A stretch of 64,000 nt of DNA from Pasteurella dagmatis (GCF_900186835.1 NZ_LT906448.1:1409501-1473500), one strand, 5' to 3'. Positions 1-11,342 are shown, numbered from the stretch's first letter. Notes: a model not told the origin generated them from the letters alone. Numbers and translations: made by a program.

Positions 1-680
1 TTTAAGTTTTCAGCATGATATTCTTCTGGGAAAGTAACGTTAATATCAAATTGTTCACCTGCTTTGTGACCAACAATGCCCTCTTCAAAACCAGGGATCA
101 TACGACCTTGACCCATAAATAATGTGAAGTCTTCCGCTTTACCACCCTCGAACTCTTCACCATCAACAGAACCTACAAAGTCGATCACCACACGATCTTC
201 TGCTTTTGCAGCATCTGTGCTTTCAGCCCAAGTTGCTTGCTGTTTACGTAATACTTCGATCATTTTTTCGATGTCAGCATCAGTGATTTCAACAACTGGT
301 TTCTCAACTTTGATTTGATCTAAACCTTTTAATTCAACTTCTGGATAGACTTCAAAAGTTGCAGTAAATACTAAATCTTTACCCACTTCAAATTGCTCTA
401 CTGCGAAAGACGGACGACCTGCAAGATTTACTTTTTGTTCAATAATTACATTGAAAAAATTGCTTTGTAATAATTCGCCTAATACATCGTGACGCACTGA
501 TGGTCCAAAACGTTTTTCAATAATGTGTGGTGGTACTTTACCTTTACGGAAACCGTCAACACGTGCAGTTTTTGCAACACGTTTTAATTCTTCACGAACT
601 GCACCTTCAACAGCGTCAGATGGAACGGTGATTTGAACACGACGCTCAAGACCTTGAGTTGTTTCAATAGTAAATGACAT
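1..680 (-). CDS. tig: Trigger factor, N-terminal part (cut by window start)
   Basis: Ribosome-associated chaperone and peptidyl-prolyl isomerase that binds nascent chains at the exit tunnel. The visible 226 codons carry the ribosome-docking signature GFRKGKVP near residue 43, then the start of the FKBP-like domain ([16 protein letters not shown] around residue 165). The ATG at 680 is preceded by GAGGTAACATA, a good ribosome site. The C-terminal chaperone domain lies outside the window. A sigma70-type promoter sits about 85 bases upstream, and the kbp terminator separates it from the gene before. Identification rests on recognised family sequence and is secure. Confidence 0.97.
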   Translation of the reverse strand, partial: MSFTIETTQGLERRVQITVPSDAVEGAVREELKRVAKTARVDGFRKGKVPPHIIEKRFGPSVRHDVLGELLQSNFFNVIIEQKVNLAGRPSFAVEQFEVGKDLVFTATFEVYPEVELKGLDQIKVEKPVVEITDADIEKMIEVLRKQQATWAESTDAAKAEDRVVIDFVGSVDGEEFEGGKAEDFTLFMGQGRMIPGFEEGIVGHKAGEQFDINVTFPEEYHAENL

Positions 681-764
681 TATGTTACCTCAAAATGAAT
701 TTGCACTCGGCGAATGCACACACCGAACACGTTAGTAAAAATTAAAGTTAAAAATAACCGAAGA

Positions 765-793
765 ATTATAGCGACATAAAACACATCAGTCGA
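765..793 (-). promoter_or_regulatory. Probable tig promoter
   Basis: On the minus strand a perfect TATAAT (770 to 765) lies 17 bases after TCGACT (793 to 788, 4 of 6 to the -35 consensus). The start point would be near 758, giving a leader of about 78 bases before the tig ATG at 680. This is inferred from sequence match and spacing only. Confidence 0.55.
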
Positions 794-841
794 GAAAATG
801 CCATATAAAAAAATATATTTGTTTATTTTTTAATCTAAAAT

Positions 842-877
842 AAAAAGAGGCATTCATTTACGCCTCTCTTTTTTTAT
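842..877 (-). terminator. Terminator after kbp
   Basis: AGAGGC (846-851) pairs with GCCTCT (862-867) around a 10-base loop, with A/T runs on both sides. It lies 22 bases beyond the kbp stop and upstream of the tig promoter, so it should separate the two genes. Confidence 0.6.
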
Positions 878-889
878 TTAAACAGCAAA

Positions 890-1333
890 TTAAAGAGCTT
901 TAGGTAAACGAATTTTTTGTCCTGGGAAAATTTTATCCGCATCTTTGATAACTTCTTTGTTTGCATCAACAATCGCAGTGTATTTTGCACCATTGCCATA
1001 GGTTTTTTCAGCAATTTTCCAAAGTGTGTCGCCTTTTTGAATCACATAGAACTCATCATCGCCAGCTAAGCTTTCACCGCTTTTAATCACAACTTTATCT
1101 ACGTTTACAGAAGTGATACCTTCAACGTTCCCCACCATTAATACCGCTTTTTCTAATGCGCTAGCAGACTCTGCATTGCCTTCAATAAAAGCAACGCCAT
1201 CTTCTACTTTCACGACCACATTTTCAAGACCTGGGTTGTCTTCGTTAAGGTGTTTAGTTACTGCTTCTGCTGCATCTTCTTTTTTAGAAAATAGTTTACG
1301 ACCGATTTCGCCTACAAAATCAAATAAACCCAT
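890..1333 (-). CDS. kbp: BON and LysM domain protein, Kbp/YgaU family
   Basis: The 147-residue protein has a BON domain (about residues 23-88) followed by one LysM domain (about 97-144, with FYVIQKGDTLWKIA and the end FPGQKIRLP). Length, domain order and the opening MGLFDFV match E. coli Kbp (YgaU, 149 aa), a cytoplasmic potassium-binding protein. The start at 1333 is chosen over an upstream in-frame one because AGAGGAACATATT precedes it and MGLF is the family start. There is no signal peptide, consistent with Kbp being cytoplasmic despite its LysM domain. Potassium binding is inferred from the family. Confidence 0.9.
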   Translation of the reverse strand: MGLFDFVGEIGRKLFSKKEDAAEAVTKHLNEDNPGLENVVVKVEDGVAFIEGNAESASALEKAVLMVGNVEGITSVNVDKVVIKSGESLAGDDEFYVIQKGDTLWKIAEKTYGNGAKYTAIVDANKEVIKDADKIFPGQKIRLPKAL

Positions 1334-1510
1334 AATATGTTCCTCTGTTGTTAATGAAAATCTTACCAAACATAACGGAATATATTCTCTAAGTCCACCG
1401 AGAAAGTCGAATATTTACACAAATTGAAAATTATTGCATAAATTTGACCGCACTTTGAGCAATCTACGCTACAATGCAAATTTATGCTAAAAAATAGATA
1501 GGACATTATT

Positions 1511-2338
1511 ATGCGTTGGCGTGGTCGTAGAGAAAGTACAAATGTTGAAGATCGCCGCTCGGCAGGCGGTGGTTTCGGTGGTGGTAAAAAAACGGGAATT
1601 TTAGGTTTTATTATCTTATTAATTGGCGCTTACTATGGGGTAGATTTATCCGGTTTAGTCGGCACGCCTGACTTCGGTTTACAACAATCTAATTCATTAA
1701 ATTCACAAGAAGAACAAGAGCTTAATGGCTTGTCTCGTGTGGTTCTTGCCGACACAGAAACTGTTTGGGGCAATTACTTTGCGAGCCAACAGCAACGTTA
1801 TCAACCACCAGTGATGGTGCTTTATAATGGCGTTACTCATACTGCTTGCGGTACAGGTCAATCAGCAATGGGGCCGTTTTACTGCCCGAATGATCATAAA
1901 GTCTATTTAGATCTTTCTTTTTATAGCGATATGAAACACAAGTTAGGCGCAGACGGCGAAGCGGCATTTGCTTACGTTATCGCACACGAAGTAGGACATC
2001 ATATCCAAAACTTATTGGGCATTTTACCAAAAGTTCACCGCTTACAAGGGCAAACAAGCCGTGCACAAGCAAATCAACTTTCTGTCAAAGTGGAACTTCA
2101 AGCAGACTGTTTTGCTGGCGTTTGGGCACACCAAGCCTCAAAAACGGGTTTATTTGAAACAGGTGATATTGAAAAAGCCTTCAATGCAGCCGAAGCCGTT
2201 GGCGATGACCGTTTACAAAAACGTAGCCAAGGTTATGTTGTGCCTGACAGCTTTACTCACGGAACATCAGAACAGCGTTTGCAATGGTTCAAACGTGGGT
2301 TAAACAGTGGCAATCCAAGCCAATGTAATACATTCTAA
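1511..2338 (+). CDS. ypfJ: Membrane-anchored neutral zinc metallopeptidase, YpfJ family
   Basis: The 275-residue protein has a basic, glycine-rich N-terminus ([10 protein letters not shown], then GGGFGGGKK), one transmembrane helix at about residues 29-46, and a peptidase domain with HEVGHH near residue 159, the zinc and catalytic motif. [10 protein letters not shown] further on is also typical of the family and probably gives the third ligand. The substrate is unknown. It follows an uptake signal at 1447-1455 and ends at a strong USS terminator. Length is close to E. coli YpfJ (287 aa). The annotation is a confident family assignment with an unknown cellular role. Confidence 0.92.
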   Translation: MRWRGRRESTNVEDRRSAGGGFGGGKKTGILGFIILLIGAYYGVDLSGLVGTPDFGLQQSNSLNSQEEQELNGLSRVVLADTETVWGNYFASQQQRYQPPVMVLYNGVTHTACGTGQSAMGPFYCPNDHKVYLDLSFYSDMKHKLGADGEAAFAYVIAHEVGHHIQNLLGILPKVHRLQGQTSRAQANQLSVKVELQADCFAGVWAHQASKTGLFETGDIEKAFNAAEAVGDDRLQKRSQGYVVPDSFTHGTSEQRLQWFKRGLNSGNPSQCNTF

Positions 2339-2355
2339 CCATCTACATCTTTGCT

Positions 2356-2396
2356 TAAAGTGCGGTGAAAAATTTAAAATTTCACCGCACTTTTTT
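2356..2396. terminator. Bidirectional terminator built from two opposed uptake signals
   Basis: Uptake signals AAGTGCGGT (2358-2366) and ACCGCACTT (2384-2392) face each other, and the pairing continues into the flanking GAAA/TTTC and A/T bases. The T run on the plus side follows directly. It lies between the convergent genes ypfJ and pepT and can serve both. Confidence 0.85.
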
Positions 2397-2413
2397 ATGT
2401 TTTTATTACCAAC

Positions 2414-3649
2414 TTATTTTAATAAAGCCGCAGCTTTTTGCATAATCTGCAAAGTGAGCTCGCAAGATTTCACAAAACTTGGGATAGGTAAAAACTCAAA
2501 ATTCGAATGAAAATTATGTGCGCCTGTAAAATAATTAGGTGTTGTAATCCCTTTTACAGATAGTGCTGCACCATCAGTACCGCCTCTCATTGGTATCACT
2601 TTAGGCTGCACATTAACCTCTTTCATGGATGAAAAAAGTAAATCAATCGATCGTCGATCTTCTGTTAATGTATTTGCAATATTGCCATAAATATCAGAGA
2701 TCTCACATTCAATTTTTGCACGCGGATATTGTTTTTGAATTTTATCTACCGCATGCAAAATAAATTGTTTACGTTGCTCAAAACTGTTTTTATCAAAATC
2801 TCTAATCGCAATATTTACATTTGCTGCTCGTTGATTAGCTGAAAATCCATTAAACCACCAATATCCCTCTTTATGCTCTGTGCATTCTGGCGTTTGGTTA
2901 CGATCAAACAACTGAATAAAATCTTGTGCGACTAAAATAGGATTAACCAATACACCTTTGGCTGACATTGGATGTGCACTCACTCCTTGAATATTCACTT
3001 TAGCAACTGCAGCATTAAAATTCTCATAAACAACTTCACCTAACTCGCAGCAATCGATAGTATAAGCAAAATCTGGTTTAAATTTCGTTAAATCAAGTAA
3101 CTTTGCTCCCCTTAAACCAATTTCCTCGTCAGGTACAAATGCAATATAAATATCCCCCGTAGGAATTTTATCTTTCTTAATTAACGTCAGTGCACTCATA
3201 ATCGTTGCAATTGCCGCTTTATTATCTGCGCCTAATACACTGGTACCATCACTAAAGATAATTTTCTGGTTTTCATAAGCTAATATTTCGGGATGCTCTG
3301 CTACCCGTAACCAAATATTTTTATCTTTATTCAACAACAAATCTTCACCTTCGAAAGTTAAGATTTGTGGTTTAATATCTGGCGATAACGATACATCAAC
3401 TGTATCTAAATGTGCCACAAAGCCAATTGGTGTCGCATTTTCAATGTTACCTTTTAAAAGTGCGGTCACATTCGCATGCTCATCAATTTCGACATTTACT
3501 AAACCCAAGGCTTTTAGTTCATCAGCAAGTAAATGAGCCAGTTTTCTCTGCCCTTCTGAACTTGGTACTACAGTTGCACTGGCTAAACTCTGGCTACTTA
3601 TAGATAAGTAACGAAAGAAATTCGAAACAAGTAATTGTTGTATATCCAT
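2414..3649 (-). CDS. pepT: Peptidase T (tripeptide aminopeptidase)
   Basis: Cytoplasmic M20B zinc aminopeptidase that removes the N-terminal residue of tripeptides. Visible family motifs: VPSSEGQRKLAHLL near the start, the metal-binding HLDT, GADNKAA, the catalytic PDEE (here FVPDEEIGLRGA), RGGTDGA, and the C-terminal FTGAHNFHSNFEF with a metal histidine. The 411-residue length matches the family. The ATG at 3649 is preceded by an excellent AGGAGGGCAGT ribosome site, so the in-frame start 24 bases upstream is rejected. An uptake signal lies inside the gene at 3458-3466. A common ancestral histidine is replaced in IDCCELGE, but the other ligands are intact. Confidence 0.95.
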   Translation of the reverse strand: MDIQQLLVSNFFRYLSISSQSLASATVVPSSEGQRKLAHLLADELKALGLVNVEIDEHANVTALLKGNIENATPIGFVAHLDTVDVSLSPDIKPQILTFEGEDLLLNKDKNIWLRVAEHPEILAYENQKIIFSDGTSVLGADNKAAIATIMSALTLIKKDKIPTGDIYIAFVPDEEIGLRGAKLLDLTKFKPDFAYTIDCCELGEVVYENFNAAVAKVNIQGVSAHPMSAKGVLVNPILVAQDFIQLFDRNQTPECTEHKEGYWWFNGFSANQRAANVNIAIRDFDKNSFEQRKQFILHAVDKIQKQYPRAKIECEISDIYGNIANTLTEDRRSIDLLFSSMKEVNVQPKVIPMRGGTDGAALSVKGITTPNYFTGAHNFHSNFEFLPIPSFVKSCELTLQIMQKAAALLK

Positions 3650-3746
3650 ACTGCCCTCCTTTTTGATGTTCAAATAAACATTAGTACAAGATAGCCTATA
3701 TGAGCGATAATATACAATTAGATTATTGAAAAACTATTCCCCTTTC

Positions 3747-3878
3747 TCAACCTGATAATTCGTTATAAAAAAGCCACTTCTTAAGAATCAAATACTGAAT
3801 TGATTGAATAGTAGTAAATAGCGCATAAAACGCAACACCCTGTAATACCAACATTTGCTTATCAAAAAGCGTATCCAT
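3747..3878 (-). pseudogene. Possible relic of a membrane-protein gene (43 codons)
   Basis: The minus strand of the pepT-ychE spacer has an open stretch from an ATG at 3878 to a stop at 3747, and the frame also stays open upstream into the antisense of ychE. Its 43 residues include a hydrophobic run (MLVLQGVAFYALFTTIQ) followed by basic residues. No ribosome site precedes the ATG. It looks more like the tail of a lost membrane protein than a working small gene. I cannot name the family. Confidence 0.25.
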
Positions 3879-3903
3879 ATAATAAGCAGCTACTGAGTAT
3901 TTT

Positions 3904-4542
3904 ATGGGTAAAAAAATGGATTTAACGATTTATCTACAGTTTTTTGTTAGCCTTATCGCATTAGTGAACCCGATTGGGGTTGTGCCTGTGTTTTATGCAA
4001 TGACGTCTACTTTTAGCAAAGAGCAACGCAATAAAACAGGATTAATTACTTGCTTTTCAATTGCAGTGATTTTACTTGTCAGCTTTTATTTTGGACAATT
4101 TATTTTAAATTCCTTCAAAATTTCAATTGATTCCTTCCGCATTGCAGGGGGAATTATTGTAGTGCTGATCGCCTTAACAATGATCAACGGTAAAATCGGT
4201 GAACACAAGATTAATAAAGAAGAAAAAAGTGAGAATTTGGATGACTATACCAACATAGCAGTTGTACCACTTGCTATGCCAATTATGGCAGGCCCCGGCT
4301 CAATCAGTGCTACAATTGTGTTTGGCTCGACACAACATCAGGCTCTAGATTATCTCTATTCATCACTCACCATTATCCTATTTGGTATCACTTGTTATAT
4401 GTTATTCCGTTATTCTGAGCCGTTAATTAAACGCTTAGGAAAAACAGGCGCTAACGTGATTACCCGTATTATGGGTTTACTGCTGATGTCTCTTGGTGTT
4501 GAGATTATTACTAGTGGATTAAGAAACCTCGGTGTTTTCTAA
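3904..4542 (+). CDS. ychE: MarC/YchE family inner-membrane protein
   Basis: This 212-residue integral membrane protein with about six helices closely follows E. coli YchE: LIALVNPIGVVPVFYAMTS at the start, SIDSFRIAGGI in the middle, PLAMPIMAGPGSISATIV, and NVITRIMGLLLMSLGVE near the end. The family (PF01914) resembles transporters, but no substrate is established; the older link of MarC to antibiotic resistance was not upheld. Two close ATGs exist (3904 and 3916) and neither has a strong ribosome site, so the start is uncertain by four residues. The gene ends at a USS-dyad terminator. Confidence 0.85.
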   Translation: MGKKMDLTIYLQFFVSLIALVNPIGVVPVFYAMTSTFSKEQRNKTGLITCFSIAVILLVSFYFGQFILNSFKISIDSFRIAGGIIVVLIALTMINGKIGEHKINKEEKSENLDDYTNIAVVPLAMPIMAGPGSISATIVFGSTQHQALDYLYSSLTIILFGITCYMLFRYSEPLIKRLGKTGANVITRIMGLLLMSLGVEIITSGLRNLGVF

Positions 4543-4557
4543 CTCTCTTAACTCGAC

Positions 4558-4607
4558 AAAAGTGCGGTGATTTTATAAACAATTTATAAAATCACCGCAC
4601 TTTTTTA
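4558..4607 (+). terminator. USS-dyad terminator after ychE
   Basis: Opposed uptake signals at 4560-4568 (+) and 4594-4602 (-) sit at the base of a long hairpin; GATTTTATAAA pairs with TTTATAAAATC above them. Six T residues follow. Confidence 0.85.
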
Positions 4608-6238
<1,631 letters not shown>

Positions 6239-6263
6239 TCGAAGCTGAAAATCTAAAAAAATC

Positions 6264-6308
6264 GACCGCACTTTGAGCTCATTCATCGCAAAGTGCGGTC
6301 TTTTTTTG
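6264..6308 (+). terminator. USS-dyad terminator after gdhA
   Basis: GACCGCACTTTG (6264-6275) pairs with CAAAGTGCGGTC (6289-6300), each arm holding a perfect uptake signal (6265-6273 and 6291-6299), followed by TTTTTTT. Confidence 0.88.
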
Positions 6309-6374
6309 CTATTCTTCTTTATCTATAATTGTTCTAAAATAACGTCAATTAATATCAGGATGATAGGTAGCACA

Positions 6375-7343
6375 ATGAAAGGTATCAATTTTCTTTTTCT
6401 TCTTTTCTCTTTATTTTCTTTGAATAGTTGGGCCTCAAGTTGCACTGCATCAAATTTAGATGTAGTAGTGCTTGGCTCCGGAGGACCTGAAATTCAATTA
6501 TTTAGAAGCAATCCGCCACCACAAGCAAGAGCCTCAGCTAGTTACTTAGTGCGTGAAAATGGGCAAGCAAAATTTTTAGTGGATTTAGGTACTGGTGCAT
6601 TACAAAACTTTGCTCAAGCAGATGCTAAAATCGAAGATCTTAAAGCAATCTTCGTCAGCCATTTCCACGTAGATCATATAAATGACTTACCCTCATTGTT
6701 AAAAGCCTCTTTCTTCTCTAATCGTACTGACGATCTCCCAATTTATGGTCCAACTGGAAACGAGGTCATTCCTGATACTGCACAATTTATTTCTCGTTTA
6801 TTTGGTGAAAATGGTGCCTATGCCTATTTGTCTGATTTTCTAAGTGGCGATGCAAACTATCTAGTAAAACCAATTTCAATCAATGCGGATAAACATAATC
6901 CTGTAGTATTCAATACCGAAGTTGATGGTTTCCAAATTCAGGCTATTGGCACAGAACACGGTTTACTTCCAGCCTTGGCTTGGCGGATTGAAAAAAATGG
7001 CTGTAGCGTGGTCTTCTCTGGTGATACCAGTAATAAAGGCAAAACATTAAACCAGTTAGTAAAAAATGCGAACTGGTTTGTGGCACACAATGCAGTGCCT
7101 GAAAGTAGTCAAGATAAAGTGGCACAAAAATTACATATGAAACCATCAGAAATCGGTGATATTGCAAAGCAAGGCGAAGTCAAAAATATTCTTTTAAGTC
7201 ACTTAATGCGTCGTACTGAAAATGCAAAATCAGAAACGAAACAAGCTATTAAACAGAGTTATAAAGGAAAGATTCACTTTGCGGAAGATTGCGCGATCTA
7301 TGCATTAAATGAGAATAAGCAAACGATAAGTTGTAAAAAATAA
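6375..7343 (+). CDS. Exported metallo-beta-lactamase-fold hydrolase
   Basis: The 322-residue protein has a clear signal peptide (MKGINFLFLLFSLFSLNSWA, cleavage near residue 20) and the metal motif SHFHVDHIND. Later motifs FSGDTSNKG and ILLSHLMRR supply further metal ligands, in the pattern of the RNase Z/arylsulfatase-like branch of the fold. Export makes a tRNA-processing role unlikely; the substrate is unknown. The ATG at 6375 is chosen because the signal peptide begins there; an ATG at 6360 and an upstream in-frame start at 6273, inside the gdhA terminator, are less likely. It stands alone between gdhA and yafJ. Confidence 0.8.
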   Translation: MKGINFLFLLFSLFSLNSWASSCTASNLDVVVLGSGGPEIQLFRSNPPPQARASASYLVRENGQAKFLVDLGTGALQNFAQADAKIEDLKAIFVSHFHVDHINDLPSLLKASFFSNRTDDLPIYGPTGNEVIPDTAQFISRLFGENGAYAYLSDFLSGDANYLVKPISINADKHNPVVFNTEVDGFQIQAIGTEHGLLPALAWRIEKNGCSVVFSGDTSNKGKTLNQLVKNANWFVAHNAVPESSQDKVAQKLHMKPSEIGDIAKQGEVKNILLSHLMRRTENAKSETKQAIKQSYKGKIHFAEDCAIYALNENKQTISCKK

Positions 7344-7470
7344 AAATCGGTTATAAAACAACCCGAATTGTTAATTTTTTGTTTAAGAAACAACGTCTAT
7401 CTGTTGAACTTTTCAGCATTATAGTGAATAATTTCCATTATTTTGTAAGGTTATTAGTAAGAAGTTTTTT

Positions 7471-8298
7471 ATGTGCCAATTATTAGGAATGAACTGTAAC
7501 ACCCCAACAGATATTGTGTTCTCTTTTGAAGGTTTTCGTCGCCGAGCAGGATTAACCGACTGCCACTCTGATGGCTTTGGCATTGCCTTTTTTGAAGGAA
7601 AAGGCGTACGTATTTTTCGTGATAATCAGGCAGCACATTCATCACCTATTGCAGACTGTGTGAAGCAATATCACATTAAATCTTTTAATGTAATTGCCCA
7701 TATTCGCAAAGCCACTCAAGGGGAAGTCAATATTGAAAATACACACCCTTTTATTCGTGAATTATGGGGACAAAATTGGGTATTCGCTCATAATGGCAAC
7801 TTACAAAGTATTCCTCTGCCACGAAATGCATTATTCTACCCAATTGGCGATACTGACTCAGAATCAGCTTTTTGTTATATGGCAAGTGAATTAAAAATGC
7901 GTTTTACACAAAAGCCTACAAAATCGGAGTTATTTGAAGCAATCAAAGAAATTACACACGAGATTGTAAAAGGTGGCACATTTAACTTTATCCTTTCAAA
8001 TGGAGAGTGGATGATTGCACACTGTTCCACTAATTTACATTACCTCACACGTAAAGCCCCCTTTGGTAAGGCGCAGCGCATTGATGATGATGGTGTTATT
8101 GATTTTAATGATCACGCAAAAGCTGGCGATAAAGTGACTATTATCACCACATTTCCACTGACTAAGGATGAAGTTTGGACAAAAATGGAACGAGGTGGTT
8201 TTGTGTTCTTTCAACAGGGCGAGAAAATCGATGAAGTACTAGGTAAAAAAGGTGAGAGTATTGATGATGGCACATTAGGCTATCAAAAATGTGCATAA
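7471..8298 (+). CDS. yafJ: Class II glutamine amidotransferase, YafJ family
   Basis: The 275-residue protein starts MCQLLGMNC; after methionine removal Cys2 is the N-terminal nucleophile of class II (Ntn) amidotransferases. Other family motifs are HSDGFGIAFF, AHIRKATQG, THPFIREL, WVFAHNGNL and IGDTDSESAFC. Only the glutaminase domain is present, so the acceptor is unknown. It resembles E. coli YafJ (255 aa) and, from memory, H. influenzae HI1037. It is transcribed alone, between a 127-base spacer and a GC-rich terminator. Confidence 0.88.
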   Translation: MCQLLGMNCNTPTDIVFSFEGFRRRAGLTDCHSDGFGIAFFEGKGVRIFRDNQAAHSSPIADCVKQYHIKSFNVIAHIRKATQGEVNIENTHPFIRELWGQNWVFAHNGNLQSIPLPRNALFYPIGDTDSESAFCYMASELKMRFTQKPTKSELFEAIKEITHEIVKGGTFNFILSNGEWMIAHCSTNLHYLTRKAPFGKAQRIDDDGVIDFNDHAKAGDKVTIITTFPLTKDEVWTKMERGGFVFFQQGEKIDEVLGKKGESIDDGTLGYQKCA

Positions 8299-8321
8299 TT
8301 ATTTTAAATGTATTTTTCAAC

Positions 8322-8352
8322 AAAGCGTGATGTTTATCACGCTTTTATTTTG
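8322..8352 (+). terminator. Terminator after yafJ
   Basis: AAAGCGTGAT (8322-8331) and ATCACGCTTT (8336-8345) form a perfect 10-bp stem with a 4-base loop, followed by a T-rich stretch. Confidence 0.85.
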
Positions 8353-8573
8353 TTCAAATCTTATCCTGAGTTTTTGTTAAAAATTAGTTAATTAATGATA
8401 TTTTTTAACCAAAAACAGGATAAAATACCGATCTAAATCACAAATTCGAGATTTAATTTAATTTTATTTTTGAATTTATACTCCAACCTGACTACTATAA
8501 TGACCTAATTCTTTTCTGCGTATCTATTTCATACCTACGCACCTTGTTTTTCAACAACAAAACGGAGCATTAT

Positions 8574-9812
8574 ATGACAACGAAGTCTTGTGCAAAATGG
8601 AGTAAATTTGATCTCATTTGGGCATTAAATTTATTTGGAACAGCCGTTGGCGCTGGGGTTTTATTTTTACCAATCAACGCAGGTAAAGGAGGGTTCTGGC
8701 CATTGGTCTTAATGGCAATTATCGTAGGCCCAATGACCTACTTTGCGCACCGAGGGCTTGCTCGCTTCGTATTGTCGTCTTCGAAAAAAGGCAGTGATAT
8801 TACAGAGGTGGTTGAAGAACATTTTGGTCACACTGCTGGCAAACTTATCACACTCCTCTATTTTTTCGCCATCTTTCCAATTCTTCTTATTTACGGCAAT
8901 GGTATCACTAATACTGTCGATTCATTTATCATAAACCAACTAGGAATGGAACCTATTTATCGCCCATTACTTTCTTTTGTATTAATTGCTGCACTGATTT
9001 CTGTAATGTTAATGAGCGAAAAAATTATGCTTAAAATTACAGAATTTCTTGTTTATCCACTTGTGTTAATTCTATTAGCCTTATCATTGTATTTAATTCC
9101 AGAATGGAATACCTCAATGTTAAGTGAAATGCCAACTGCAAATGCATTCATTAGTACACTTTGGATCACTATTCCAGTATTAGTTTTCTCATTCAACCAT
9201 TCACCAGCAATTTCATCATTCGCACAGTCCCAACAACGAGAATATGGTGACTTAGAAAATACCGAAAAACACGCAAGCCGTACTTTAAAAGCGACTTCAA
9301 CAATTTTATTAGTATTTGTAATGTTCTTCGTATTTAGCTGTGTGTTAAGTTTAAGCCCTACTGAATTAGCAGAAGCAAAAGCACAAAATATCAGCATTTT
9401 ATCTTTCTTAGCGAACAAATTTGATAACCCTTATATTTCTTACTTAGGTCCATTAGTCGCATTCCTTGCGATTACAAGCTCATTCTTTGGTCACTATTTA
9501 GGGGCTAGAGAAGGTTTAGAAGGATTAATCACAAAAATAAGTGGAAAAGACATCAATCGTAAAAAATTAAATTATACAACTGCAATCTTCTTCTTAATTA
9601 CACTTTGGATTGTTGCAATTATTAACCCAAGTATTCTTGGCTTAATTGAATCTTTCGGAGGTCCAATTATTGCAGCTATTTTGTTCATTATGCCAATGTA
9701 TGCGATCCGCAAAGTGCCAGCAATGCAACGTTATCAAGGTAAATTATCCAATATCTTTGTGGTCGTAATGGGGCTATTTGCAATTTCAAATGTGATTTAT
9801 GGGTTATTTTAA
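8574..9812 (+). CDS. sdaC: Serine transporter SdaC (HAAAP family)
   Basis: Inner-membrane proton-serine symporter that feeds SdaA. The 412-residue protein has about 11 membrane segments and the family opening [19 protein letters not shown] at residues 15-33. The ATG at 8574 follows AACGGAGCATTAT; an in-frame start 30 bases upstream lacks a ribosome site. sdaA follows after 63 bases with no terminator, so the two form an operon for serine uptake and breakdown. A weak CRP-like sequence with a perfect TCACA half-site lies at 8427-8442, but the other half is poor. Confidence 0.95.
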   Translation: MTTKSCAKWSKFDLIWALNLFGTAVGAGVLFLPINAGKGGFWPLVLMAIIVGPMTYFAHRGLARFVLSSSKKGSDITEVVEEHFGHTAGKLITLLYFFAIFPILLIYGNGITNTVDSFIINQLGMEPIYRPLLSFVLIAALISVMLMSEKIMLKITEFLVYPLVLILLALSLYLIPEWNTSMLSEMPTANAFISTLWITIPVLVFSFNHSPAISSFAQSQQREYGDLENTEKHASRTLKATSTILLVFVMFFVFSCVLSLSPTELAEAKAQNISILSFLANKFDNPYISYLGPLVAFLAITSSFFGHYLGAREGLEGLITKISGKDINRKKLNYTTAIFFLITLWIVAIINPSILGLIESFGGPIIAAILFIMPMYAIRKVPAMQRYQGKLSNIFVVVMGLFAISNVIYGLF

Positions 9813-9875
9813 AATTTAAAAATCCGTGTAGAATAGCCTCCTTTTTTACTCTCTTTAGGGAAAAGTAAGAACATT

Positions 9876-11237
9876 ATGATTAGTGTATTTGATATGTTTA
9901 AAATTGGTATTGGACCATCCAGTTCCCATACCGTTGGACCAATGAAAGCAGGTAAGCAATTTATTGATGACTTAGTCTCAAAAAATCAGCTTGAGCAAGT
10001 GACAGCACTTCAAGTAGATGTTTATGGTTCACTTTCAATGACTGGGCGTGGGCACAATACTGATATCGCTATCATTATGGGATTGGCAGGCTATTTACCA
10101 CATAATGTCGATATTGATCTCATCCCTCGTTTTATTTCTAACTTAAAACAGACCGCACTTTTACCAATCGCAGAAAACAAAAAAGTGGTGAATTTTGATT
10201 TTGATAAAAATCTGATTTTCCATCAAACCTTTTTACCGTTGCACGAGAATGGGATGAAAATTACTGCGTTTACCGGTGATGAAGCAATTTATAGCCAAAC
10301 CTACTATTCTATTGGTGGTGGATTTATTGTTGATGAGGCACATTTTGGTCAAGAAGAAGAGCAATCAGTCGCCGTGCCATATCCTTATAAAAATGCGGCT
10401 GACATGCTAAAACACTGCCAAGAAAACGGCTTCGCATTATCTACAGTAGTTATGCAAAACGAATTAGCCTTACACGGCAAAGAAGCACTTAGTCAGCATT
10501 TGCAAAATGTGTGGGAAAGTATGAAAGCCTGTATTGATCATGGAATTAGTACAGAAGGGATTTTACCAGGTCCATTGAGAGTACCTCGCCGTGCAGCAAC
10601 GCTTTACCGTATGTTAAAAGCCAATAGTAGTTTATCTAATGATCCAATGAGCATTGTAGATTGGGTTAATATGTTTGCTTTAGCTGTAAATGAGGAAAAT
10701 GCGGCAGGTGGCCGTGTTGTGACCGCCCCAACAAACGGAGCTTGTGGTATTGTTCCTGCCGTATTTGCTTATTACGACAAATTCATCGCACCAATCACTC
10801 CTGAGATCACAGAGCGTTATTTACTGACTTGTAGTTTCATTGGCTCACTTTACAAAATGAATGCCTCAATTTCAGGAGCAGAAGTAGGCTGTCAAGGTGA
10901 GGTAGGCGTAGCTTGTTCAATGGCTGCTGCTGGCTTAGCTGAAATTCTTGGAGGTAGCCCAGAACAAGTGTGTATCGCCGCAGAAATCGGTATGGAACAC
11001 AACCTTGGTCTAACGTGCGACCCTGTTGGTGGGCAAGTACAAGTTCCTTGTATTGAACGCAATGCGATTGCATCAGTAAAAGCAATCAACGCTAGCCGTA
11101 TGGCACTGCGCCGCACTACAAGCCCACGAGTGACCCTAGATAAAGTGATCGAAACCATGTATGAAACAGGGAAAGATATGAACGCAAAATACCGCGAAAC
11201 CTCACAAGGGGGATTGGCGATTAAAGTGGTGTGCTAA
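9876..11237 (+). CDS. sdaA: L-serine dehydratase (iron-sulfur type)
   Basis: Deaminates L-serine to pyruvate and ammonium. The 453-residue single-chain bacterial enzyme shows the opening [16 protein letters not shown], a serine-binding signature of the beta domain, and in the alpha domain the conserved cysteines of [21 protein letters not shown] and [10 protein letters not shown] that hold the oxygen-sensitive 4Fe-4S cluster. It is co-transcribed with sdaC. An uptake signal lies inside the gene at 10152-10160. The product pyruvate fits the fermentative metabolism expected for the genus. Confidence 0.97.
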   Translation: MISVFDMFKIGIGPSSSHTVGPMKAGKQFIDDLVSKNQLEQVTALQVDVYGSLSMTGRGHNTDIAIIMGLAGYLPHNVDIDLIPRFISNLKQTALLPIAENKKVVNFDFDKNLIFHQTFLPLHENGMKITAFTGDEAIYSQTYYSIGGGFIVDEAHFGQEEEQSVAVPYPYKNAADMLKHCQENGFALSTVVMQNELALHGKEALSQHLQNVWESMKACIDHGISTEGILPGPLRVPRRAATLYRMLKANSSLSNDPMSIVDWVNMFALAVNEENAAGGRVVTAPTNGACGIVPAVFAYYDKFIAPITPEITERYLLTCSFIGSLYKMNASISGAEVGCQGEVGVACSMAAAGLAEILGGSPEQVCIAAEIGMEHNLGLTCDPVGGQVQVPCIERNAIASVKAINASRMALRRTTSPRVTLDKVIETMYETGKDMNAKYRETSQGGLAIKVVC

Positions 11238-11254
11238 TCTGCATTTCATCAGAT

Positions 11255-11317
11255 AAAGAGTGCGGTCAATTTTCAGAAAGTTTTAAAACTTTTTCAAAAT
11301 TGACCCCACTTTTCTTT
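11255..11317 (+). terminator. Terminator after sdaA with decayed uptake signals in both arms
   Basis: AGTGCGGTCAATTTT pairs with AAAATTGACCCCACTTTT across an inner loop that itself folds (AAAGTTTTAAAACTTT). The left arm reads GAGTGCGGT and the right ACCCCACTT, each one base off the uptake signal, unlike the perfect arms of the other USS terminators here. Confidence 0.7.
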
Positions 11318-11342
11318 AGCTCACCTGAAATTAGGTAATCAA

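Noticed and set aside
2061-2510. Two overlapping plus-strand ORFs at the end of ypfJ and across the terminator
   Set aside because: One is out of frame within ypfJ, and the other runs through a strong hairpin into antisense pepT.
8427-8442. Possible CRP site upstream of sdaC (ACCGATCTAAATCACA)
   Set aside because: Only the TCACA half is good; the other half matches at two of five bases, so it was not listed as a site.
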